This document shows, in pieces, positions 7,635 to 14,512 of a DNA stretch of 15,380 nt (positions within the stretch are counted from its first letter, which is position 1; each line of letters opens with the position of its first letter). This DNA is from Treponema sp. Lineage in GTDB: Bacteria; Spirochaetota; Spirochaetia; Treponematales; Treponemataceae. Both the position numbers and the translations under genes were made by a program. The notes beneath the pieces were generated by a model. The model was given only the letters and a program-made list of their open reading frames with translations. It searched no databases and was not told the DNA's origin. The stretch lies in NCBI GenBank assembly GCA_016293005.1, contig JAEDFA010000045.1:1-15380 (forward strand), given 5' to 3'.

Positions 7635-7656
7635 TTTTACCTCATAAAAAAGTATG

Positions 7657-7685
7657 ATTATGTTCTACAATGAAATGAAGAACAA
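7657..7685 (-). promoter_or_regulatory. Candidate promoter of the rfbA-rfbC-rfbB-purC unit
   Basis: On the - strand, TTGTTC (7685-7680) and CATAAT (7662-7657) have a 17-bp spacer. The predicted leader of about 15-20 nt carries the GAGGT site of rfbA. The -35 box is poor, so read-through from the 7749 gene, after which I see no clear terminator, is also possible. Confidence 0.4.
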
Positions 7686-7748
7686 CAATTGATAATTAAG
7701 ATTGCAACGCAAACTTTAAGCAAATATTGAAAATAATAAAAATCATTG

Positions 7749-8108
7749 TCAATCAATTACTTTATACTTTTTCAGCAAAAAATAACAGTCTTTTTTAATA
7801 TTTTCTTCATTGTTTAAATCAACAAAAATTTTATTCTGATTTTCATCTAAAAAATAAACTTCTCCTTCAAAAATCACGTTTTTTCCCTGAAAAATAAGAA
7901 TTTCTTTTTTAACTTTTTCTGACGCATCGACAATAAATTTTCTTCCATCATTGGCTACAATTCCAGGAAAAACAAAAGGCTCGTTTCCCATTGCACACAC
8001 AGTTCCAGTAAAACTTTCGGTTATTTGATTTTTTGAAAATGAAAACACACACATTAAATTAAATCCAAAAAGCATAAAAAAAACTATTTTTTTCATAACA
8101 TCCTTCAT
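7749..8108 (-). CDS. Small exported protein, possibly OB-fold, 119 aa
   Basis: The function is unknown. Residues 1-25 form a signal peptide (MKDVMKK, then a hydrophobic core to about residue 24), with likely cleavage near FSFSK; the cysteine at 20 is not in a good lipobox. The mature part of about 95 residues alternates short beta-like stretches: FTGTVCAMGNEPF at 33-45, KFIVDASEKV, NVIFEGEVYF and KIFVDL. The G-x-V-x-x-x-GNEPF pattern resembles small OB-fold periplasmic proteins, which is only a fold-level guess. The first ATG overlaps the stop of the upstream gene (ATGA), which suggests translational coupling. An internal ATG at 8096 (MKKIVFF) is preceded by AAGGA and could be the true start. 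It is the third gene of the cyclase unit. Confidence 0.75.
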   Translation of the reverse strand: MKDVMKKIVFFMLFGFNLMCVFSFSKNQITESFTGTVCAMGNEPFVFPGIVANDGRKFIVDASEKVKKEILIFQGKNVIFEGEVYFLDENQNKIFVDLNNEENIKKDCYFLLKKYKVID

Positions 8109-9625
8109 TTTAAAAGAAGTTCCTTATCAGAAAAAACAGGCTCAACTCTTTTTACATGATTTTCAGGAAGAGGATAAATTTCTGAACATAAAGCGCGGCT
8201 TTCTTTTTCTTCTAAAAAAACTTTATACCCAGCAAAATAACCTGAATTTTCTTGAGAAATGTCAAGCCTTGTCGCGTTCGTCTTTATTAAATATGAAAAT
8301 GAATTTGAAGAAATTACTTTATAGTCAAGGTTTTCATTTTTCTGAACATCGTTAACTGAGTATCCATAAGGATTTTTATAAACCGAAAAACTGTATGCGC
8401 TTACAGGAAATTTTTTGGAAGGATATAAAGTTGCATTATCGTAAACAAAATACGGAATCTCTTTAGTTGCAGGGAATTTTTTTAAATCAATAGCTTTTAT
8501 ATTCAACTTGCATCCAAATGAATCATCAGAAAATTCTTTATTTAAAGAATAAGATTCATTTTCAAAAAGAATCTGGTAAAAATTTAAAAGTACATCAGAA
8601 AAAGTAAAATCATAATCCAAACTTTCTAAAGCCTTTGTAATAGATTCTTCATCTACAAAATCATTCTGAGAGATTTTCTTAATAAGTTTTATTTCTCCAA
8701 AATTACGCAAAAGATAAGCGCCGAATGCATAAGAATTTGCATACGAGATATACACATCACCTGAAGGAAAATAGTTTGATTCACTTCTCCACTGATAAAA
8801 ACCAAGCGGATAATAAGCGTTAAAAAAATTCAATCTGTTTGCAGGAGCATTTTCCAGCTTAATATCAAGCAAATCTGTGAAAATATCTTCAGAAAGCATT
8901 GAAAGCATTTCGTTGTACCATGTAGAAACTGAACGATTATTAGAAGAAAGAACCACTTTATTTACAAAATTTTCAAGATGCTGAAATTCGTGAAACAAAG
9001 TCTGAAAAGAACCTTCTTTTGTGTTTTCTTGGTTGAAAAAAAACGAATCTACATTAATACATTCTGTTTTATTTGAATAATTTGAATCAGTATAAAAATC
9101 AAGCGCATGAAAAAATCCAAAAACGCCTCCGTCTTGACTTTCACAGGCATCATTTGCAATATCATAAATGAGAATATTAACTTTTCCATTATAGTTTTTA
9201 AGCAAATTTGACCACTTGGAATCAGAAAATTTATTGTCTCCAAAAATCTGAATTTGAACAGGATAAATTTCATCAAATTTCTCACGCACTTGAGTGAAAA
9301 CATCGGAAGAAAGAGGATTTTTCATCATGTAAGCAGAATCTTTTTCAACACACCAAACATTGCAATGTTCGCCTGATTCTTTTAAAACAAAATCTGCACA
9401 AAAATCTTTAGATTCCAGATTGCTTTTGACAGAAATATAAAACGAAGCTTTATCTCCTTTTTCATAAGTTTTTTCGTTTTCAAAACGGTCTGCGCTGTTA
9501 TTTTTTGGAAAATCAGTAAAATCTATATCACCGGATGTAAAATTTAAAGATAGAAAATCACAGCCTGAAAACAAAACTGAAAAAATTAAACAAAAAAGAA
9601 CTTTCGTAAAATTTTTAAAAATCAT
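8105..9625 (-). CDS. Lipoprotein zinc metalloprotease, M30 (hyicolysin)-like, 506 aa
   Basis: Probably a surface or periplasmic zinc protease. A signal peptide ends in a spirochaetal lipobox, LFSGC with lipidated C22. The zincin motif HEFQH has H212, E213 and H216; a further Glu, E239 in WYNEMLSML, lies 23 residues after the second His, as in gluzincins. The HEFQHLxNF plus WxNExLS layout points to peptidase family M30. A later segment, NSYAFGAYLLRNFGE, is also M30-like. The last third is beta-rich and has no recognised domain. A GTG at 9631 is an alternative start, but the AAGGTGG site overlaps it and fits the ATG at 9625. The gene lies 15 bp after the cyclase and overlaps the next start, so the three are one unit. 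The substrate is unknown. Confidence 0.8.
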   Translation of the reverse strand: MIFKNFTKVLFCLIFSVLFSGCDFLSLNFTSGDIDFTDFPKNNSADRFENEKTYEKGDKASFYISVKSNLESKDFCADFVLKESGEHCNVWCVEKDSAYMMKNPLSSDVFTQVREKFDEIYPVQIQIFGDNKFSDSKWSNLLKNYNGKVNILIYDIANDACESQDGGVFGFFHALDFYTDSNYSNKTECINVDSFFFNQENTKEGSFQTLFHEFQHLENFVNKVVLSSNNRSVSTWYNEMLSMLSEDIFTDLLDIKLENAPANRLNFFNAYYPLGFYQWRSESNYFPSGDVYISYANSYAFGAYLLRNFGEIKLIKKISQNDFVDEESITKALESLDYDFTFSDVLLNFYQILFENESYSLNKEFSDDSFGCKLNIKAIDLKKFPATKEIPYFVYDNATLYPSKKFPVSAYSFSVYKNPYGYSVNDVQKNENLDYKVISSNSFSYLIKTNATRLDISQENSGYFAGYKVFLEEKESRALCSEIYPLPENHVKRVEPVFSDKELLLK

Positions 9626-9640
9626 AACCACCTTTATAAT

Positions 9641-12508
9641 CTATTTACTTGTAAGATTTATAATTCCGTCCCAGCCTTCAGGAATACCATTCTGAATATA
9701 ATCGCTGCATTTTTTTGCAAAAATCAAAGCAGTTTCATCACTCGGATCAAGTTCAGCTGCGCGAATAAAAGACTTCTGTGCATTCTGGAAATCTTTTTTT
9801 AGATAAAGTTCAAGCGCCTCGTGGAAAATGTCAATCTGTTCAAGTTTTTTATTGGAAAGTTCGCTTTTAAAGCCGATTAAATTGTAAAGCTGAACTGGTG
9901 TCGTAATTCCTACAACGCGAACTTTATCTACCTTTCTTACAACAAGTTCACCTTTATGAACTCCACTTTCAACTTCGTTCCATGTTTTATCTGAAATGAG
10001 AATTTTTGAACCGTATTGTTTATTTACACCTTCAAGACGACTTGCAAGATTCATATCGTTTCCCATTGCAGTATAATTCATCTTTCCGGTAGTTCCCATG
10101 TTTCCCGCAACCATTTTTCCCGTATTTATACCGATTCTAGAATAAAGTCCTTCAGAAAAATATTTTTCAAATCTAGGATCTTTTATGTCGTTTTCCATTA
10201 AAAATTTTGCATTAAAAGCTTCTTCAGCTTTTTTCATTCCGATTGCAGAAATACAGGCTCTGTATGCGTGATCTTCAAGCGGAAGTGGCGCTCCAAAAAA
10301 CGAAACAATTGCATCCCCGATATACTTATCGATTGTTCCTCTGTTATCAAGAATTACATCGCTTAAAACGCCAAGGTAATCGTTTAAAATGCTTACAAGT
10401 TTTTCAGGAGTTACAAGCTCACTGAAAGTAGAAAATTTTCTAATATCTGTGAACAAAGCTGTAATATTTTTTTCTTCACCGCCAAGTTTAAGAGCTTTTG
10501 CAGGATCTTTTATAATTTCGTTTACAACATCTTTAGAAACATAAGTTGAAAACGCCTGACGAATAAATTTCTTTTCTTTTGAAGAATGTCTGAAACGAAT
10601 TGAAAGCCCCGTAAAATAATTCAGCACCAGAAGAAAAATCAATGCACAATACTGCATGTATTTACTGAAAAAGACCATCGAACAAAACGGAATTAAAATA
10701 AGAATCACAGAAAAAACTGCATACACGATGTTCTGTGCCTTTAAAGATTTTTTTCTGAATATCAAAAGAAGAATTATAATCACAATACACGAAAACAAAT
10801 AAATCCAGTACCATTCTACGGGAGTAATAAAATCACGCTGCAAAATTGTATTCAAGACATTTGCATGGCAGCCGACATTTTCATAGCGGCTTATAAAAGG
10901 CGTCGCCCCCATATCGGTTGTACTTGAAGCAGTATTTCCTAATATACAGAAATTCCCGTCCAGCATAGAAGAAAAACGAGCGTACTCTTCCTGAAATTCT
11001 TTTTTATTCGCCTGAAGTTCAGAAAAACATTCTGATGCGTGAGAAGAAAAATCTATGTAATCGTCCTCTGAAATTTCTTCTGATTCTTTTAATTCAAGAA
11101 GCCTGTTTGAAATATCTTTAAGATAAAAATCAGAAGAATCCATAAAATCGTAAAAAAGATTGTAAAATTCTTTGCGCATAGAAAAATACTTTTCGTATTC
11201 TTCCGGTAAAATTCCCTGAATTTTATTTCCAGAAGAATCAAGACCTTTGCACAAAGACAAAAGACGCTCTTTTTCTAAAGTTATTTCCTGAAACAAATAA
11301 AGGATTTCATCGATTTTTTCAATGTACGATAACGGAAGTCCGTCAGAAGAGCGAAGTTCAAAAGAAAAAAGATATGAAAGATTTTCGGTTATTACATTTT
11401 CAAGCATATCAAGGCGTATTATATCTGAAAATGAAATGTGTTTAAAAGAATCGATATACGGTTTGTGAAGCCAGTTTATGAACATCGTACCATTTTCATC
11501 GAGAGGAATTTTTATGTCGATTCTGTAATCTTTTGAAGGAAATTTTGCCTGCTTTAAAGTAAGCGATTTTTTTTCACGAATTACATTCTGAACATCAAGA
11601 TAATTTAAAAGCGGCGAAAAAACGAGCTGACCTAAAAATTCTCCATCTATATCGTAAAGAAGTTCTATACGCCGCCTTGACCCGTCAGAATCTACAGTTA
11701 CATTTGTAAAACCAGCTCCTCTTGCACCTTTAAAAATCTTTGGAAGCGCAGGACAAAATGCCTGTTCATCCTGAACGCCGTACATCATCGTAAAAATTTT
11801 GTGATTATTTTTTTTAGTTAAACCCTTTTCATCCTGAACGTTGTTCCATAAAATTCTTTTCTTTGCATAATCAATGTCTTCATCAGAATATTCAATATTT
11901 ATATCGCAGATATTTACTGTAAGCCATGCATTTCCAAAAAATTCAAGAGACTTTGCAAAATATTCATCATTATCGCGGTAGATTTTTCCAGAAAGAAGAG
12001 AATGAAGATTGTTCATTGAATCATCGACAGCATAAACTATGCTTTCATCTATTAAACTAGGAATTTCTTTTAAAGAATAATAATTATTTTTTATTCCGTC
12101 AGAAAGCTGATATATTGAAGAACCAATTGTATCGTGAGTTTCGATAAGTGCGTTTTCAAGAATTTTCTCAACCCCAGACGGAACACCTTTACTAGACGGC
12201 GAAAGATATTCAATATCGAAAACAGCAGTATCAAGATTAAATTCTTTTAATCGTAAAAGAGTGTCCCCGACAATATCACGACTCCACGGCCATTCTCCTA
12301 AATCCTGAATAGACTTGTTGTCAGCATCCAAAAGAACGATATTTTTGCTTTCATGAGGACTTTTACAAAACGAAAGCATTCCGTCATAAAGCCTAAAGTC
12401 AAGTTTATCGAAAAAACCTGAAAACTGAAAAAATGCAATTACACCTGCAAAAATTATAAAAATAAAAAGGTCGAAATATTTGGTAAAAAAGGAAAATTTT
12501 TCTTTCAT
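9641..12508 (-). CDS. CHASE2-domain class III adenylate cyclase, 955 aa
   Basis: A membrane sensor that makes cAMP. One N-terminal membrane helix (about 11-30) leads to a long periplasmic CHASE2 sensor (about 36-565), then three helices (568-585, 593-612, 617-634) and a cytoplasmic cyclase domain (about 675-880). Metal-binding Asp are D688 in FTDIRKFS and D732 in YIGDAIV. K728 and T813 occupy the base-selecting positions typical of bacterial adenylate cyclases, and N820 and R824 in NLASRLEG fit the transition-state pair, so it looks active. The C-terminus (885-933) holds a TPR-like helical pair ending in AAELDPSDETAL. CHASE2 is split by about 150 mostly helical, charged residues (368-517) between ISFSDIIRLD and GNFCILGNTA. 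The ATG has no Shine-Dalgarno site; an extended -10 lies 10 bp upstream. Confidence 0.93.
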   Translation of the reverse strand: MKEKFSFFTKYFDLFIFIIFAGVIAFFQFSGFFDKLDFRLYDGMLSFCKSPHESKNIVLLDADNKSIQDLGEWPWSRDIVGDTLLRLKEFNLDTAVFDIEYLSPSSKGVPSGVEKILENALIETHDTIGSSIYQLSDGIKNNYYSLKEIPSLIDESIVYAVDDSMNNLHSLLSGKIYRDNDEYFAKSLEFFGNAWLTVNICDINIEYSDEDIDYAKKRILWNNVQDEKGLTKKNNHKIFTMMYGVQDEQAFCPALPKIFKGARGAGFTNVTVDSDGSRRRIELLYDIDGEFLGQLVFSPLLNYLDVQNVIREKKSLTLKQAKFPSKDYRIDIKIPLDENGTMFINWLHKPYIDSFKHISFSDIIRLDMLENVITENLSYLFSFELRSSDGLPLSYIEKIDEILYLFQEITLEKERLLSLCKGLDSSGNKIQGILPEEYEKYFSMRKEFYNLFYDFMDSSDFYLKDISNRLLELKESEEISEDDYIDFSSHASECFSELQANKKEFQEEYARFSSMLDGNFCILGNTASSTTDMGATPFISRYENVGCHANVLNTILQRDFITPVEWYWIYLFSCIVIIILLLIFRKKSLKAQNIVYAVFSVILILIPFCSMVFFSKYMQYCALIFLLVLNYFTGLSIRFRHSSKEKKFIRQAFSTYVSKDVVNEIIKDPAKALKLGGEEKNITALFTDIRKFSTFSELVTPEKLVSILNDYLGVLSDVILDNRGTIDKYIGDAIVSFFGAPLPLEDHAYRACISAIGMKKAEEAFNAKFLMENDIKDPRFEKYFSEGLYSRIGINTGKMVAGNMGTTGKMNYTAMGNDMNLASRLEGVNKQYGSKILISDKTWNEVESGVHKGELVVRKVDKVRVVGITTPVQLYNLIGFKSELSNKKLEQIDIFHEALELYLKKDFQNAQKSFIRAAELDPSDETALIFAKKCSDYIQNGIPEGWDGIINLTSK

Positions 12509-12518
12509 TATGAAAAAA

Positions 12519-12527
12519 ATTGTAGCA
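12519..12527 (-). promoter_or_regulatory. Extended -10 promoter element of the cyclase gene
   Basis: On the - strand TGCTACAAT (12527-12519) matches an extended -10 (TGnTATAAT) with one mismatch. No good -35 is present (TTGTGG lies 20 bp upstream), as is common for extended -10 promoters. The -10 box ends 10 bp before the ATG, predicting a leader of about 4 nt. Confidence 0.5.
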
Positions 12528-12563
12528 CAGAATGTTTATTTTTTCCACAAAAAACAGAATTAT

Positions 12564-12592
12564 AAAAAAAGAAGAGGAATTTAAGATTCTTC
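12564..12592 (-). terminator. Probable terminator at the rnc stop
   Basis: GAAGA and TCTTC (12588-12592 / 12571-12575 on the + strand) form a 5-bp stem around the rnc stop codon, followed on the - strand by T7 (12570-12564). The stem is short, so read-through into the cyclase gene is possible. Confidence 0.4.
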
Positions 12593-13297
12593 GATTAAGG
12601 TTCTATAGGCAAGTTCCGCAGCTTTCTGTTCTGCATCTTTTTTTGAAAACCCCGAACAAGGACCGTAAACTTTATCTGAAAGTTGAACAACAACACTAAA
12701 AGTCTGCTGATGATCTGGTCCTGAAACTGAAACAATCTGATAAACAGGACATCTTTTGCATTTTTTCTGATATAATTCCTGAAGTAAAGTTTTAAAATCT
12801 TTTCCCCCGGAATCCTGCACTTTGCGTATTTCTGGAATTATAAAAGAAAGAACATATTTTTCTGCCGCCTCAAACCCGGAATCAAGATAATACGCCCCGA
12901 TTACCGCTTCCATACAATCTGCAAGAATCGCAGGCTTTTTTCTTCCACCGCTACACTCTTCGCCATGACCTAAAACGAGCATTCTGTCTATCCCGAATTT
13001 TAAGGCAATCGGTGCAAGAGATTTTTCAGAAACGACGACAGACTTAATTTTTGCAAGGTCGCCTTCCGGATTATTTTTCATATCACTGTAAAGAAAATCT
13101 GCAGTCGCAAGTCCCAAAACAGAATCACCTAAAAACTCAAGGCGTTCATTGTTGTAATGCCTTACATTTACATTTTCATTTGAATACGAACGGTGATGAA
13201 AAGCGAGTTCAAGAAGTTCCAGTTTTTTAAACTTTAACTTTAGAGGCTTGCAAAAATCTATTAACTGCTTTTTTCTTTCAGATGATATCATTTCCAT
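12581..13297 (-). CDS. rnc: Ribonuclease III, 238 aa
   Basis: A cytosolic double-strand-specific endonuclease for rRNA and mRNA processing. The catalytic domain has the signature NERLEFLGDSV at 50-60 with metal ligand D58, and ADCMEAVIGAYYLD with D127 and E130. A C-terminal double-stranded RNA-binding domain (about 167-237) starts at DFKTLLQELYQ and ends in KKDAEQKAAELAYRTL. The length is normal. A longer TTG-started reading (to 13336) gives 13 extra residues, MTVFFLFRYNHFE, but that DNA is a near-perfect promoter, so the start is the ATG at 13297 or the one at 13291. No usable Shine-Dalgarno site precedes 13297, and the transcript should be near-leaderless. The acpP terminator separates it from the upstream genes. 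Confidence 0.95.
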   Translation of the reverse strand: MEMISSERKKQLIDFCKPLKLKFKKLELLELAFHHRSYSNENVNVRHYNNERLEFLGDSVLGLATADFLYSDMKNNPEGDLAKIKSVVVSEKSLAPIALKFGIDRMLVLGHGEECSGGRKKPAILADCMEAVIGAYYLDSGFEAAEKYVLSFIIPEIRKVQDSGGKDFKTLLQELYQKKCKRCPVYQIVSVSGPDHQQTFSVVVQLSDKVYGPCSGFSKKDAEQKAAELAYRTLIEES

Positions 13298-13306
13298 TTC
13301 AAAATG

Positions 13307-13336
13307 ATTATAGCGAAATAGAAAAAAGACTGTCAA
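13307..13336 (-). promoter_or_regulatory. Consensus sigma70 promoter of rnc
   Basis: On the - strand TTGACA (13336-13331) and TATAAT (13312-13307), both perfect, are separated by 18 bp. The -10 box ends 9 bp before the ATG at 13297, so the leader is about 2-3 nt. The -35 box starts 2 bp after the T tract of the acpP terminator. Confidence 0.85.
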
Positions 13337-13338
13337 TG

Positions 13339-13368
13339 AAAAAAAAAGACTGCATTACGCAGCCTTTT
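13339..13368 (-). terminator. Rho-independent terminator of acpP
   Basis: On the - strand AAAAGGCTGC (13368-13359) pairs with GCAGTCTTTT (13353-13344) around GTAAT, with one G-U pair, and a T9 run reaches 13339. The hairpin begins 23 bp after the acpP stop. Confidence 0.9.
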
Positions 13369-13391
13369 GAAATTTGAAAAATCAAATTAAT

Positions 13392-13628
13392 TTATTTTGT
13401 TTCTGATTTGATAAAATCGTAAGCATCGCGAACTGTTTCAAATTCATTTGCTTTTTCATCAGGAATCTTTACACCAAACTGTTCTTCGATTTCGTAAACA
13501 AGTTCATAAGTGTCCAAACTGTCTGCACCTAAGTCACCACGGAAAGAAGAATCCAATGTAATCTGGCTTTCATCTTTTTCAAGTTTTTCAGCAATAATTT
13601 TCTGCATTTTCTGGAATAATTCGTCCAT
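13392..13628 (-). CDS. acpP: Acyl carrier protein, 78 aa
   Basis: A small acidic helical carrier that holds growing acyl chains on a phosphopantetheine arm for fatty-acid and phospholipid synthesis. The attachment serine is S37 in LGADSLDTYELV, the canonical DSL motif. The length and the acidic recognition helix after it (EIEEQFGVKIPDE) are typical. The ATG has TAGGAG at a good distance. It lies 42 bp after rpmF; a small hairpin without a T run (GCACT 13650-13654 / AGTGC 13658-13662) sits in the gap and may tune processing or read-through. A strong terminator follows, so rpmF-acpP form a two-gene transcript. Confidence 0.98.
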   Translation of the reverse strand: MDELFQKMQKIIAEKLEKDESQITLDSSFRGDLGADSLDTYELVYEIEEQFGVKIPDEKANEFETVRDAYDFIKSETK

Positions 13629-13649
13629 TTTATACTCCTAATTAAACAA

Positions 13650-13662
13650 GCACTTAGAGTGC
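13650..13662 (-). other. Small hairpin between rpmF and acpP
   Basis: GCACT and AGTGC pair around a 3-nt loop. On the - strand TTGTTTAATT follows, which is too broken for an efficient terminator. It may be an RNA processing site or partial attenuator setting the L32 to ACP ratio. Confidence 0.35.
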
Positions 13663-13670
13663 CTTATTTT

Positions 13671-13859
13671 TTAACCATTTACTTCAGGTGTAATTACCTG
13701 TCGTCCACGGTAGAAACCACATTTAGGGCACACGCGATGCGACTGAACAAGATTGCCGCAGTTACTGCATTCTGTAAGCTGAGGAGCTGTCAATTTCATA
13801 TTGATTGTCTGACGTCTCTTTGTTACAGCCTTAGATGTTTTGGATCTTGGTACTGCCAT
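13671..13859 (-). CDS. rpmF: 50S ribosomal protein L32, 62 aa
   Basis: A basic large-subunit protein. The N-terminus MAVPRSKTSKAVTKRR is the L32 hallmark. Two CxxC pairs (C32-xx-C35 in CSNC and C45-xx-C48 in CPKC) keep the zinc-ribbon form; the HRVCPKCG and GFYRGRQVI segments are typical. A GAGG site precedes the ATG. rpmF-acpP linkage is widespread in bacteria and ties ribosome and membrane growth together; here it has its own promoter with an inverted repeat. Confidence 0.97.
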   Translation of the reverse strand: MAVPRSKTSKAVTKRRQTINMKLTAPQLTECSNCGNLVQSHRVCPKCGFYRGRQVITPEVNG

Positions 13860-13883
13860 ATATAAACCTCGCTATTAATTTTG

Positions 13884-13912
13884 ATAATATTCTGATTAAC
13901 TGTGAATATTAT
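13884..13912. promoter_or_regulatory. Perfect 9-11-9 inverted repeat, candidate operator at the rpmF-acpP promoter
   Basis: ATAATATTC (13884-13892) and GAATATTAT (13904-13912) are exact reverse complements with an 11-bp spacer. The right arm overlaps the -10 box and the left arm lies past the predicted start point. Most of the right arm should lie at or upstream of that point, so a DNA site for a dimeric repressor is more likely than an RNA hairpin. The repressor is unknown; the sequence does not resemble the FapR site. Confidence 0.5.
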
Positions 13913-13940
13913 AATACAACAGTTCCAATCAGGTTGTCAA
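13911..13940 (-). promoter_or_regulatory. Promoter of rpmF-acpP
   Basis: On the - strand TTGACA (13940-13935) and TATTAT (13916-13911) have an 18-bp spacer; a TATAAT overlaps three bases further on with 21-bp spacing. The predicted leader is about 45 nt and carries the GAGG site of rpmF. Confidence 0.7.
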
Positions 13941-13968
13941 TCCATTTTTAACAAATTAAACGAAAATG

Positions 13969-14457
13969 TCAAGAATCGGGATAAAAAAACTTTTCTTTTA
14001 ATTTTTTTTCAACGCACGGCGGAACCATACCAGAAATGTCTCCATGATATTTTGCGAGTTCCTTAATTGAACTTGACTTCATGAGAAGGTATTTTTGTTC
14101 AGTTGGAATAAAAAGAGTTTCTATAGAATTGTTTAATTTGTGATTTAAAAGCGAAAGGTCAAATTCATAAGAAAAATCGCTTACATTCCTTATTCCGCGT
14201 AAAAGAACCTTGGATCCAGATTTTTCTGCATATTCAACAATCAGACCGTTCCATGAATGAACTGAAACATTTTTAAAAGCTTTTACGATTTCAGAAAGCA
14301 TCGAAAGGCGTTCTTCTTCTGAAAACAAATATTTTTTATCTGAATTAACAGCGATTACAACATCAACTTCATCGAAAAGTTCCGCTGCCCTTTTTATTAT
14401 ATTTAAATGCCCGTTTGTTGGAGGATCAAAAGATCCAGGAAATACCGCTTTTGTCAT
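13969..14457 (-). CDS. coaD: Phosphopantetheine adenylyltransferase, 162 aa
   Basis: The enzyme adenylates 4'-phosphopantetheine to dephospho-CoA, the fourth step of coenzyme A synthesis in the cytosol. The nucleotidyltransferase motif TxGH is T14-N-G-H17 in GSFDPPTNGH, and the C-terminal ATP-binding segment is MKSSSIKELAKYHGD, matching ISSSxIK. LLRGIRNVSDFSYEFDL is the conserved central block. The length is normal for the family. The start ATG has no Shine-Dalgarno site but lies 7 bp after a -10-like box, so its mRNA may be leaderless. The gene is upstream of rpmF-acpP; CoA is the source of the AcpP prosthetic arm, so the neighbourhood is functionally coherent. Confidence 0.97.
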   Translation of the reverse strand: MTKAVFPGSFDPPTNGHLNIIKRAAELFDEVDVVIAVNSDKKYLFSEEERLSMLSEIVKAFKNVSVHSWNGLIVEYAEKSGSKVLLRGIRNVSDFSYEFDLSLLNHKLNNSIETLFIPTEQKYLLMKSSSIKELAKYHGDISGMVPPCVEKKLKEKFFYPDS

Positions 14458-14464
14458 ATTTTAT

Positions 14465-14493
14465 AAAATAAGGCATTTGACGAAATAAAACAA
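14465..14493 (-). promoter_or_regulatory. Candidate promoter of coaD, overlapping the divergent promoter
   Basis: On the - strand TTGTTT (14493-14488) and TATTTT (14470-14465) have a 17-bp spacer. The -10 box ends 7 bp before the ATG at 14457, so transcription should start at or next to the start codon. Both boxes are imperfect. Confidence 0.45.
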
Positions 14494-14505
14494 GCATTGT
14501 ACAAT
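14477..14505 (+). promoter_or_regulatory. Promoter of the 14513 lipoprotein gene, leaderless
   Basis: TTGACG (14477-14482) and TACAAT (14500-14505) have a 17-bp spacer and one mismatch each. Only 7 bp separate the -10 box from the ATG at 14513, so the transcript should start at or within a base of the ATG. There is no Shine-Dalgarno site. Confidence 0.75.
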
Positions 14506-14512
14506 TAGAATC

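Noticed and set aside
9049..9303. 84-residue - strand frame within the M30-like gene
   Set aside because: Alternative frame of a gene with clear motifs; its composition reflects the AT-rich host sequence.
9626..9631. GTG start of the M30-like lipoprotein
   Set aside because: The GTG lies within the AAGGTGG ribosome site that serves the ATG two codons later.
13298..13336. N-terminal extension of RNase III from a TTG codon
   Set aside because: The DNA is a consensus promoter and the extra residues precede the normal start of the family.
13659..13865. Open frame antisense to rpmF
   Set aside because: It is a shadow of a well-supported ribosomal protein gene, with no ribosome site and no family features.
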